Source of the DNA: Monodelphis domestica
Lineage: Eukaryota; Chordata; Mammalia; Didelphimorphia; Didelphidae
NCBI RefSeq assembly: GCF_027887165.1
Contig: NC_077232.1
Span: forward strand, 53,926,788-53,990,787
Direction of reading: 5' to 3'
Length of the DNA: 64,000 nucleotides
Position numbers and translations under genes: made by a program. Below, piece by piece: positions 46,968-57,900 of this stretch (its first letter is position 1; each line of letters starts with the position of its first letter). Below the pieces are notes generated by a model that saw nothing but the letters and a program-made list of their open reading frames with translations, was not told where the DNA came from and did no database searches.

Positions 46968-47720
46968 ATGTTGATTATTCAGTTCAGTCATGTCCAACTC
47001 TTTGTGACCCTCTGATCCATAGCAGCATGCTATCTCCCGAAGTCTATTCAAGTACATGCTCATTGCTTTCTTGACACTCTCTATCCTTCTCATCCTCTGC
47101 CATTCCCTATTCTTTTGCCTCCAATCTTTCCCAGCACCAGTCTTTTCCAGTAAGTCCTGCCATTTCATAATGTGGCCAAAGTACTTAAACTTCAGTATTT
47201 TTCTTTCCACTGAATGATCTGAATTAATTTCTTTAATTATTGACTGATTTGATCTCCTTACTGCCCAAGGGATTCTCAAAAGTCTTCTCCAGCACCACAA
47301 TTCAAAAGCATTGATAGGGGCAGCTAGGTGGTTTAGGAGATAGAGAGCCAGGTCTAAAGATGAGAGGTACTGGGTTCAAATCTGAGATCAGATACTTCCT
47401 AGTTGTGTGACCCTGGGCAAATCACTTAACCATCACTGCCTATCCCTTAACACTCTTCTGCCTTGGAAACATTACTTAATGATGATTCTAAGACAGAGGG
47501 TAAGGATTAAAACAAAACAAAACAACAACAAAAAACATCAATTCTGTGGTGCTCAACTTTCCTTATAATCCAGCTCTCACAGCCATACATTACCACTGGA
47601 AAAACCTACGGCTTGTCTCTACAGACTTTTTTTGGCAAGGTGATGTCTCTGTTTTTTAGTACACTGGCAAGATTTGCCATAGCTTTCTTCCTAAGAAGCA
47701 AAGGTTATAGACACCAGGTG
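46968..47720 (-). mobile_element. RTE/BovB-type LINE fragment, split by a SINE
   Basis: Minus frame 47300-46953 encodes the RTE C-terminal motif: WCWRRLLRIPW, VRRSNQSIIKEI, KFKYFGHIMK, then DLLEKTGAGKDW and RQRMRRI-like residues. The sequence resumes at 47535 beyond a SINE (ATCAATTCTGTGGTGCTCAA and CTCTCACAGCCATACATTAC), the order found in BovB elements. Truncated, with one open stretch of 115 codons but stops elsewhere. It lies in an ANO5 intron on the sense strand of the gene. Confidence 0.8.
47317..47532 (+). mobile_element. tRNA-head CORE-SINE nested in the RTE element
   Basis: GGGGCAGCTAGGTGGTTTAG head, TGGGTTCAAATCTGAGATCA B box, CTGGGCAAATCACTTAACCA CORE, tail GATTAAAACAAAACAAAACA. 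Removing it joins CAATTCAAAAGCAT to the downstream RTE sequence. Confidence 0.85.
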
Positions 47721-48196
47721 CAATGATTTTTGAGCCCCAAAGTATAAAATCAAATAAAGCCTCCATTTCTTTTCCCTCTATTTATCAGGAAGTAATGGGA
47801 CCCAATGCCACGATCATAGTTTTTGTTTTGTATTTTTTTTAAAGTTAAGCTTCAATGAGTTAACTGTCCCAGAAATAAAAATAGCATCACCGAGATCCAT
47901 TCTGCTCTTGAATAACTCTCATTGTTATATTTTGCCATAAGTCTAGCTTAAATTTGCAACTGCTACTTCCATCATTCCTTCTTTTGCCCTTTGACATAGA
48001 CAAAAAGATCTGACTCAGTGGCAGGGATTCCAGATACCACAACTCTTCTAGAGGTACCTGATCAGGATAAGACATCGCTCCCAGCAGATCCAGATGCAAG
48101 AATCAAATGTGCAGATTTTATTTTCTAAAGTCAGATCCTCCGTAACCAACTTCCCACCCAGAAAACCAATTATTCAGCTGAGAACTATCAACTTAC

Positions 48197-48402
48197 GTTA
48201 GTAACAACAGACAAGACAGCCATGCCATTGAGGATTTCTTGCCACACTCCTATGCTATGGGCCTTGGCAGCCACAGGCCTCCTGTACTGGGTGGTCAGTT
48301 TCCAAGAATCAACTCGGATTTCCAAAATATTGTTCATAAGGGCAAGAAGTGGAGCCAGAGGAAAGGAGGCCACAAACAGGGTGATGAAACCAAACTGGAT
48401 GA
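48197..48402 (-). CDS. ANO5: ANO5 exon: TM7-TM8 and start of TM9, Ca2+ site
   Basis: 206 bp, acceptor TTTCTCTGCAG, donor AAC|GTAAGT (phase 1 to 0). Reads [20 protein letters not shown] (TM7), then [20 protein letters not shown], where Glu and Asp of LEIRVD correspond to the Ca2+ ligands E734 and D738 of mouse ANO1. [20 protein letters not shown] leads into TM9. With the preceding exon it forms the core of the conserved ion and lipid pathway. Confidence 0.96.
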
Positions 48403-48691
48403 CTGCAGAGAAAGAAGAATCAGAAGCATCAACTTCAATCCACCAATACTTGCTAAGTATCTGCTGAATGCAAGCCACTATGCTAGACTCTCAGGATGCT
48501 CTTTCAGAGCTCATATTCGTAAATTCTATTGGCTTCAGAGCATCGGAGTGGATGCTGGACAGCTACTTCTAAGTTGATACCCCCTTATCTTGAAGAGACA
48601 GCATGTTTGCAGAAAATCCCATGGCAAGAAAATACTGTCTAATCACTGGCTATTTCCCTAATACCTACAAACATGCTCATCTCTCCCTTAT

Positions 48692-48893
48692 TCTTTTTTT
48701 TAACCATCTTCCATCTTGGAATCAATACTATGTATTCCAAGGCAGAAGAGTGGTAATGGGCTAGGCAATGGGGGTTAAGTGACTTGCTCAGGGTCACATA
48801 GTTAGGAAGAGTCTGAGGCCAGATTTGAACCTAGAACCTTCCATCTCTAGGCCTGTCTCTCAATACCCTGAGCTACTCAGCTTCCCATCTCTC
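48692..48893 (-). mobile_element. tRNA-head CORE-SINE
   Basis: Sense to ANO5. TTAACCATCTTCCATCTTGG tail, GGGGGTTAAGTGACTTGCTC CORE, GGCCAGATTTGAACCTAGAA B box, GAGCTACTCAGCTTCCC head. Confidence 0.82.
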
Positions 48894-48929
48894 TCTTAGT
48901 CTTAAAAAAAAAAAATCCTCACTTGTTCC

Positions 48930-49400
48930 ATCCATTCCAACATCCCAGATCCCTCCACCAGAAGACTACTTATAATAGGTGCCTCTCCCTTTTTCTTTTC
49001 TCATTCTCTTCTGTTACCTCCACAATTTGGCTTCCAACCTCATCATGCAAAAGAAACTCTTCTCTTCACAAGTTAACAATCATCTCCTAAATGCCTTTTC
49101 TCAAACCTCATCCTTGTTGAGCACTTTTTAACTGTGGACATTGTCAAGTTCCCACTTCCTGACATTCTCTGTAGGTTTTCTGTCTCATGGTTCTTTTCCT
49201 CTTTATCTGAATTCTCAGACTCCTTTGCTGGACCTTCATCCATGTCATGCCATTAAACATGGATGTCCCATAGGTCTCTGTCTTGGACACTTTTCACTTC
49301 TCTATGTGATCTCATACCTCATCAGCTCTTATGGATTTAATTGTCATCTCTATGCTGATTGCCAGATCTACTTACAAAATGATCTTCTCTTCCTATAGTT
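48930..49400 (+). mobile_element. L2 fragment
   Basis: GGTCTCTGTCTTGGACACTT, ATGTGATCTCATACCTCATC and TTGTCATCTCTATGCTGATT match the L2 ORF region on the plus strand. Further L2 3' sequence is at 50730-51112. Explains the 85-codon plus frame here. Confidence 0.6.
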
Positions 49401-49569
49401 CCTTGGTTCCAAGACCAGGAGTCTTGGTCTAAATGGCCTCACAGTGAGGCTTGGCTTCTTTTCCCACTGGAGGGTCCTCTCAGGAAACCCATGCTTCCTA
49501 ACAACATTGAGAAAGAGTAAGGAAGAGAAACTAGGGAAGGACATTTAAATGAGGAAGGTGATTGGCAGA

Positions 49570-49765
49570 GAATAACAGAGCCAAGTTGAATGCATCCTGG
49601 ATTTGGAGCCAGAGGACCTGACTTTGAATACTAACTCTACTGCTTAGTGTGTGTGAGAACTTGAGCAAGTCACAAGCTGTAGGAGCCTTAGTTTCCTTAT
49701 CTGTAGAAAGGAGGCTTGAACTAGATGCTATCTAAGTTGCCTTCAAGTGCTACATCTCTGGGCTT
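49570..49765 (+). repeat. MIR copy
   Basis: CTGGATTTGGAGCCAGAGGA, GAGAACTTGAGCAAGTCACA and CCTTATCTGTAGAAAGGAGG follow the MIR order. Confidence 0.65.
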
Positions 49766-50205
49766 GTGACTGTAATCTAAGTACTAATAATTCCTTCCCT
49801 TCCCCCAAGAGTATTTTCAAATGAAAAACATTCCTGTACTTTTAACTCCCCTCTTAATATTTTATGGTAACTGGGAGACCTAGATCAGCCCTAGAATATA
49901 TAAACACTAGCCTTCTATCTAACACAGGAGTAATAACTGACTGTGTAATAGGAAAGCAAGATCTCTAAACACAAAAATTAGGCATAGATTCTCACAATCT
50001 CTCTCTGCCAATATGATTAGCCTATGAACCCCAATTTCCAGTCCTTTAAAAACGCTACTCATTACTTTAATCTAAACTGTCATGAAGTCAGGAATTCAGT
50101 AAATTGCCAGCCTGCTATTTAAAGTGAAACCTCCTTTATAGTTGTCCCAAATTCACCTCATGAGATCTGGATTTAGAGCTAGAAGGGACTTAAAAACTTA
50201 TCTAG

Positions 50206-50418
50206 GAGGGACATGTAGGTGGCTCAATGGATAGATAGCCAGGCCTAAAAAATCTGTGTTCAAATATGACTTTGGACTTTATATGTCTAATATTATTAGC
50301 TGTATGACTCTAGGCAAGTCACTTAACTCCCATTGCCCAGTCCTTACCAATCTTCTGCCTTGAAACCAATACTTAGTATCCCTTTTAAGAAAGAAGGTAA
50401 GGTTGTTTTTTTTTTTAA
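50206..50418 (+). mobile_element. tRNA-head CORE-SINE splitting a CR1-like tail
   Basis: GGGACATGTAGGTGGCTCAA head, CTCTAGGCAAGTCACTTAAC CORE, tail GAAGGTAAGGTTGTTTTTTT. The CR1/L3-like tail AGAGCTAGAAGGGACTTAAA before it continues as TCATCTAATCCAACTTCTTC after it. Confidence 0.75.
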
Positions 50419-50729
50419 GTCATCTAATCCAACTTCTTCATTTTATAAATAAGGAAACTGAGGCCCAGGGAAGTTAAATGACTTCTCATGATCACATAAA
50501 TAATAAGTGGAGGAGCAAAGGTTCAAATACAAATTCTCTTTCTCTAATTTAGCAATTTTTTTTTCAATAATATCATCCAGTGGTAAAATGAGAAAATTGG
50601 ACTAGATACCTTCCAGGACATATTTCTTGATCCTATGATCTGCCATCAGACTTTATGAAGTACCCCTAGGTATCCCAGGAATTTGTAGAGCAAATTCCTG
50701 TCTAGCCAATCCTTTGTTGACATGACATG

Positions 50730-51112
50730 ATATGAGGGCTCTGACCATAGCCCTTTCTAGTCTTCATCTTCTGAGTCTGAATGTTTTCAATGGCTGTCCC
50801 CCCACACCTGGAACTCTCTCCTTCATCACCAATTCCTAGTAACCTTGGTTTCTTTCAAATCTCTGCTCTCATCTTCTACAAAAGTTTTTCTCAGCTTTCT
50901 TTAATGCTAATTCCTTTCCTATGTGATTATCTCTAGTTCATCCTATAGCCTTCCTGTTCTTTCATAGTTGCTTGCATGTAATCTCCCCTAGTAGACCATA
51001 AGCTCCTTGAGAGTAAGGGCTGCTTTTTCCCTCCTCTTGGTATCTTCAGCATTTAATATAATGCCTGGCATGTAGTAGGAACTTAGTAAATGCTAGGTGA
51101 TTTAATAAGTGC
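50730..51112 (+). mobile_element. L2 3' end
   Basis: GACCATAAGCTCCTTGAGAG, TAATGCCTGGCATGTAGTAG and AACTTAGTAAATGC are the L2 terminal blocks, well preserved. Confidence 0.68.
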
Positions 51113-51553
51113 TATCATATATATGATATATTAATTAATTATATAATCAATAAAACATTATCGCTAAATAATTCATAATTCATATATTACATATTAATAT
51201 AATCTATAATAACTAATTATATATCAAGTGAGGATCCTGTAATTGACTATCCCCTTTGGCTCCCTCTGCTGGCCAGTTCTGAGAGCCAACAAATTCAACA
51301 CAGTCCATAAGGGACGACTAAGTATGCCGTGGCAGGAGTTTCCTATCACTTTTTAATTTAGGTGTTAATGGCTTTTAATTTTTTGACTACTGTTTCTTTA
51401 TATTATCAGACTATATTCTTTAATCTATGCCATATTACAAGTCAGTGACACGTCCAATGATTAGTCAATGTTTAAGTAAATATTTATCGGCTGAAAAACT
51501 ACAACTGTTATCCATTAGTAAATGCTACCTTCACCTCTGGTTAAGATTCTTCA

Positions 51554-51760
<207 letters not shown>

Positions 51761-52149
51761 TCACTGAATATTGGAGCTTGAAGGAACCTTGTGTATCACC
51801 CTGACCAATCGCCTTTTTGGAAATTGACAGAGAAATTGAAGCTCCGGAAGTATATTCCTCCCACATAATAAATAGGTTCATATGATATGAATAAATAGGT
51901 TCATATGAATGCTTTATCTGGAGTCAAGAATACCAGGGTTTCTAGTCTATCTCTGATACTTATGATCACTGATACCGATACTCTGATACTAACTCTGATA
52001 CCAAATGGATACCCATCTCCTTATTAATAAAATGAATATAATAACACATATAGTCAATAGGTTGCAAGATTCAAAAGAGATCCTGCCTTTAAAGCACATT
52101 TCAAATTTCATCTATGGAAGATTCAGTTACTACTATTACTAATAGCAGA

Positions 52150-53345
52150 ATTAAGGCTCGAAATCAGTTCTTTTTCAGCTCTTCAGGGGAGGGACTCGGG
52201 GTTCTGTACTTAGTTCTGAGCTGTTTAACATTTTGATCCATGAATTGGATAAAGGAATGGATGCCATACTTATCAAATTTCCAGAGGGACACAAATCTGG
52301 AAGAATAGTTAATACACCAGAAGACAGGGTCAGGACCAAAAAGATCTTGACAGACCACAGCAGTAGGTGGAATGTAATAGGCAAAAATTCATTAGTGGTA
52401 ACTATAATATAAATAATACTTGGGTTAAAAAAAATCTTTTAAAATATCAACTGGGAGAGGGATGATTAGAAAGCTCTTTGCCCAAAAAATCTTTTGGAGT
52501 TTTAAAACTCTGTAGGTTCAGTATGAATCTGAGGTAACAGCCAAAAATGCAAATCTAATCTTTATTGTTCATTTGTGTCCAACTTTTCTTTATCCTACTC
52601 AGGGTTTTCTTGACAAAGACACTGGAGTCGTCTGCCATTTTCTATTTCTTCTCCAGCTCATTTTACAGATAAGGAATGAAGGCCAACAGGGATAAGCGCC
52701 TTGCCTATAGTCACATGGAAAGTGTCTAAGGTCAGATTTGAACTCACAAAGATAAGTGTTCCTAACTTCTCTGGCACTCTATCCACTGTGCCACCTAACT
52801 GCCCATGTCCAATCTTAGGCTACATTAAGAAGAGTCAAAGTTTGCAGAAATGAAGAGGTTAAAGTCCATGTGGCTCCTTGGCCTGGTAAGATGAGTTTGG
52901 GATATTATGTTGTTTTGGTTGCTACTATTTAGGATGGACGTGGAAAAGTATCCAGAGGAAGGCAACCAGATGGGTGAAAGGCTTGGAGTTCATTTCAAAA
53001 GAAGATAAACCGAAGTGCTAAGGCAATGAAAGGGACATGAAAAAACATAATAGGCTTATACAAAGGTTGTCAAGTAGAAAAAAGGATAAGATGTGTTTTA
53101 TTTGGCCCAAAATGGTGAAACCAAGAGCAATGGATAGACAATAAAAAGAGCTAAATTTAAACTCAGTAATGGGAAAATCTTCCTAATAACAAGAACTTTC
53201 TAAAAGTGGAATAGGTTTCTTTAGGAGGTTATTGGTTACCCCCTCAGTGGAGTACTTCAAGCGGAAGCTAAATGACCACTTGGTAAGTCTCATATTAGAG
53301 AGCATTGCCTTTCAGGTATGATTTGGCTGAAATGCCTCCAAAGCC
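52150..53345 (+). mobile_element. CR1/L3 LINE, 1.2 kb, split by a Mar1 SINE
   Basis: Antisense to ANO5. Blocks in element order: ACATTTTGATCCATGAATTG, AAAAAGATCTTGACAGACCA, then after the SINE CAATCTTAGGCTACATTAAG, GAGGAAGGCAACCAGATGGG, AAAAGTGGAATAGGTTTCTT and GCGGAAGCTAAATGACCACT. These follow the 3' region of L3-type CR1 elements. No long frame remains. One of the longest ancient LINE copies in the window. Confidence 0.75.
52556..52806 (-). mobile_element. Mar1-type SINE nested in CR1/L3
   Basis: Head at the right: GGGCAGTTAGGTGGCACAGT on the minus strand; B box region near 52735 (TCAGATTTGAACTCA). The tail, TTGTTCATTTGTGTCCAACT and TTGACAAAGACACTGGAGTC on the plus strand, resembles RTE/BovB 3' ends, as in the copy at 33136. 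Confidence 0.72.
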
Positions 53346-53484
53346 CAAGCTCTTTTGCTTTTTAATCCTCCTCCTTTGACTTATGTGCTTAGGCTTTTTC
53401 AATTGGAATGGCCCCCCAAAAAAGGAATTTGCCAGACTAGAAGACAACAAAAGATTAAGGATTTAAATATTATGGATTAAAAAA

Positions 53485-53521
53485 ATATATATATAGATAG
53501 ATATATAGATATAGATATAGT
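53485..53521 (+). repeat. (TA)/(GATA) simple repeat
   Basis: Short TATATA followed by GATAGATATAGATATAG. Confidence 0.85.
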
Positions 53522-53705
53522 GCTTTACAGTTTGTAGTCATAATGGCAAAATAGCCCTAGGAGGTAGCTATTATCATATCCATTTTATAGATGGAGAAAT
53601 CGAGGTTCCAAGAGATAAAGGCACTTTCCCAAAGGTAACATTATTAATAGGTAGCAGAGGTGGAACTAAAACTCATGTCCTCCCAACCCCTAGGATTCTG
53701 GAATA
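53522..53705 (-). repeat. MIR, antisense
   Basis: CCTAGGAGGTAGCTATTATC, TTTTATAGATGGAGAAATCG, TAGGTAGCAGAGGTGGAACT: reverse MIR. Confidence 0.62.
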
Positions 53706-54219
53706 ACCTGCTTTAATCATGTCAACATCAGCTATTAACATTATAATTCAGAAACCGTTTCTTCTTTCTCATCAAATTCTTAACTGTGAATAAAATGCAA
53801 CATTTCATTCCTCACTGGTTCCCCCCCCCCCACATTGGCATCACTTCTGCTACACTTCTCAGCTAAAAAAGATAGATGTTTTTACAAAGACATTGTGGCT
53901 GATAGTTTTCCAATCCAAGCTACGCTCATGTAGCAGAGATCACAGCAGCATTTCTCTTGCTCAGTGAGATCTCCTAATGAGAGGCAATCAAGTCCTCTTT
54001 CCTCCCACATCAGTCAGGTTAACAGTGGTACACCTGATTTACAGACAAGATTTTTATTGGTTCAAATCTATATTGTAGAAACAAGACTGCCATCATCCTC
54101 AAAGGAGCCTCCATGTTTTGGTCCTCTAAATTAAACAGGGAATTCTCTTTGGGACCTGAAAGCTCTGTGTAAATGTTAGATTGTTATTATTAGGTGGGGA
54201 ACTCCAAAGCAATACATAC

Positions 54220-54317
54220 GGCAGAATGGCTTCCTGGATGTTGCCCCAGATCTGTTTTCCAGCCATGATGATGGTCAGCTGTGTTGTTAGTTCTATAAGG
54301 CAGCCTGCTGGATCACA
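54220..54317 (-). CDS. ANO5: ANO5 exon: TM6, Ca2+ site Glu
   Basis: 98 bp, acceptor CCTTTGTCCAG, donor CC|GTATGT (phase 0 to 2). Reads [20 protein letters not shown], then [13 protein letters not shown]. The Glu of NIQEA corresponds to E654 of mouse ANO1 in TM6. The residue four before it is Gly, where ANO1 has the ligand Asn650; human ANO5 also appears to have Gly there. The Cys residues belong to the conserved C-x-P-x-GC motif after TM5. Confidence 0.95.
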
Positions 54318-54827
54318 CTGGACAAAGGCAAAAGAGAGAAGGGAGAAAGGAGCAATGAGAGGTACAGGTTTTCTAAGCTTTCCATTCAAAAGGAGAAAAG
54401 GGAAAAAAAAAAGCCCTAACTAAACTACTTGAACGCCAACCAACCAACTAATCAACAGAGCAAGCAAGCAAGAACAATATAAGTTAACATTGAAAGGCTA
54501 TAGAGGGAATGGGGGAAGTCTGTTAAGATATCTTCTAACACATGAATGGCCATTGCAATTCAACAAAAATTTATTAAACACCTACTGTGTGTAAGGAACT
54601 GGACTGAGGACATTTAAAAAATGACATAGTCTCTATCTTGAAGGAATGAATACTGTACCAAGAAACTACACTATACATATGTACAAGGTAGGATGGAAAG
54701 AGATAAAGTGGGGACCCAGACAAAGAACCCTGAGAAAATCTGAGCAGAGAAGTTACGTAAACTCTCAGAGGGCAAGGGGACAGGATCTTGCATCTAAATG
54801 CGACCTTTCTCTAAAGAGAAGTCCTAC

Positions 54828-54997
54828 CTCTTCATTCCTCCATTTGTTGAACATGTATGTGTAGGCTCCTGGGTAGCCCACAAATTTCCCTTTAAAGAAT
54901 GCCACATAAAAACATGACGAGTAATAGTTGACAAATTGGAACAGGAACATTTTCATCGTGAGCCTATTCTCATATTCCAGGTGGGTTCGAGGAATTT
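54828..54997 (-). CDS. ANO5: ANO5 exon: TM5 and scrambling-domain region
   Basis: 170 bp, acceptor TTTTGACCCTTCAG, donor GAG|GTAGGA (phase 1 to 0). Reads [20 protein letters not shown], then [20 protein letters not shown] and [37 protein letters not shown] is the TM5 signature of the family. The TM4-TM5 stretch corresponds to the segment that confers lipid scrambling on ANO6. Confidence 0.96.
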
Positions 54998-57900
54998 CTG
55001 AAGGGTCAAAAATGAAGAATGTTAACACTGAAGGTTAATTGTCTTTCCCTGAGAACCAGTATTTACTTGAGTAACTGGATGCATGGCTGTTTCTGGGATC
55101 TAAACAAATATCATGGTACAGTGGAAGTATTACTGTTTCTGGAGCCAAAAGATTCAGATCTTGCCTGTGATTCCTACAACCTATATGACCTTAATTAAAT
55201 TCACCATGGTGGATCCCCAATGAATATTCCATAAATCTGTTTCCTCATCCATGACATGAGGAAGTCAGATTATATTGTCTCTGATGGTTTTTCCAGCTCT
55301 TCATCAATGATCTTCCAATATTAGGTCTTTAATATATAAAGTGGGATTAGGTTTATGCCTGAATTATCTGAGATCTGTTTCTATGGACTTTTGTTGTTTA
55401 GCATGATGGTGTAGAATTTAAACTCTTTGGAGGAGGAGAAAAAGAATAAATTATTTCTCCAAATGAAGTCTTCTATCAGAACCTTCTCAACATAGTGTTT
55501 GTTTTTAAATGAATGACATTATTCTTTAAAAAGTTATACAGCCAGAGTTTTACATCAAACTTGTCTACAATGGACAATGTTTTCCAATCTTGTCAGAGCA
55601 GCCTGGAGAAACTACTAGAATTTAAGTTCCCATTAAGCAGTTCCAACGGAATACTTTCTTCAGTGTAAAGTAAAGAGAAAGATCATTACTACTCTTTACC
55701 TACCTCCTTTTAGAACCCTCAAATTTATGTTTAGCTATGGAAAGTCCAGTCTGTACAACACACTCTTCACAGATGATATTAATGAGTTATTTGAAAAAGG
55801 GATAATTTTTCCAAAAAGATTTGTCTTTTTATAAAGACAGTAAGTAGCACTAGATGGCTTCTAAGATACTCCATAGCTCTCTTCCTATGATCCTGTGATT
55901 TCTTTGTTTCCTTCCAAATTCAAGATCTTCTATGACCAAGGTTCTTGAACTTTTTTTGTCATAGGCCCCTTTAGCAGGTTGGTAAAGACTAAGAACTCCT
56001 CAGAAGTTTTTATTAAGTGAATAAAAAATATACCTGGGGTTATAAAATAGACCAGTTATTGAAATGTGGTTATTAAAATTTTTAAAAGAACACAATATTT
56101 CACCGTTTCCAGGATAAGAATCCTTTCCTTTGTCCTCTTTGGTATTTCTCTTCTCACCTGCTAAATGCTCTCTTCCTCTTTGGAGACTACTAGATTTCAT
56201 AAATACTAAGAGATGCTTCATTATATTGTTGTCCTCCTTTCTCTACATAGATGTATAGATAGGTAATATATATGTGTCTATATGTCAATATATCTACCCC
56301 TTTCACTGTACTGGTTTCATTTCTGAGCATCAATTTCCATTCTGCATGTATATTTAAAGTGTATACACAAAAATACAAACATCTGTATATATGTATAAAT
56401 GCATATAAAATGGAAATTCATCCTCTAAAATAAAACCAGTGCAATGAACAACCACATCCAGTGAAAACATCCAAAGCTAAGAAATGTTCAATTCTCTTCT
56501 CAACACAAGAGGGCAACAAAGACAAAGTGAAGCAGTGGTGAGAGCCCTGTTCTATTCATCCTGGATTGCAGAAGTTAATTCTATGGAGTCAATGTCTTTT
56601 CACAGACTCGGAATTAGTGTTCCCCATTAACATAAAGGCATATACAATAATGTGTTCTAATGGCAATCTTCCTGATTTTAGTACAATTTAACTGCATTTC
56701 AATTAGAAGATGACAAAATGAATTTATTTAAGTACATCTCATTCAAACAAGCTGTGGGTAGTGGCTGATTATTGTTGTTTTTCTTTTTAAGTAGTTGATT
56801 TGCTCTGATTGCCCTCTTATTGGCTGGTAGAGCATGAGAGTTGGAGTAAGAAAATAAAAGCTTTCCTGTTGAGAAAACAATGAAGCAGAAGAGATTTGAA
56901 CTTTGGAGACTCCTGCTATTTAACTGGATAGAATGGCTTCATCGTCAACTATGTAATAAATTTGCCATCATTTACTCACCCTTGGAGAGTTTTGGAGGGA
57001 TGGAGTAACCAGACATAGAATCAGAATGATTCAGAGCTGTAGAGGACTTCAAAGGTCACCCAATCCAAACCCTCAAATTTTCAAGATGAGACAACAGATG
57101 TAGAAGGTTGAAGTGACTTACCCAATTACAGAGATAGTATAATGGCAAAGTTGAGATTGAAACCCAGCAGCCCAAAGTGGGTTAACCTAGAGCTTTTGTT
57201 TCTTTCTGACTCATTTGTCAAATAGGGAGGATGGCTTAGGAGGATGACATGGAACTACAGGATTGCCATTGTGGACTTTGAGTGCTGAGAGTCAAAGCCC
57301 TTCCAAAAGAAGAAGTTTAAAATGCTCTAGCCTTTCAAAATGGCCAGTGGAAAAGTTATTCTTTTACCTCTTTCTCCCTCCCATTATTTAGAAGAATAAT
57401 ATTTGACTCTGCTCATTTCTTTTACTTTTTAGAATCAAAAGTAAAGTAGAAGAAATGGGGAATCAAATCTTACTCTCCTAAATGTAGCACTCCCCTTCTT
57501 CTAAAAAAGACAAACAAAATCACATTTTTATGGGGAAACAATATGACTTAACTTGAGCTTCAACCAGTTCTTGATCAGGGATGAGATTTTGGGGTTAATA
57601 AAGTGATAGGCCTACAGGAGATTAACTTGGCTCCATCTTTCCTTTCTACTCTTTGATATCTTTTCTGTGGAATCTTTGTTTGTTAGGGAGCTAGTTCTTT
57701 GGGATAACATTGTCTTTTGGGGTCTAGGCTGTGGGATGACTTCGGAGATGAAACAGTTCCACACATGTGGGATTTAACCACTGAGATGGGTTGGATCCAA
57801 GACATTTAAAAGCTAGTTAATGCTAATTGTTGTATTTATCAGATAGCCAATGATGTTCACATGATTTGTCCAAGTTCTCACATTTGGTTCAAATGGCAGA

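Noticed and set aside
48222..48577. Plus-strand frames of 81 and 112 codons
   Set aside because: Antisense shadow of an ANO5 exon; the minus frame matches the anoctamin family and has proper splice sites.
52164..52384. Minus-strand frames of 64 and 69 codons as an alternative ANO5 exon
   Set aside because: They lie in the CR1/L3 copy and do not fit the anoctamin sequence or phase.
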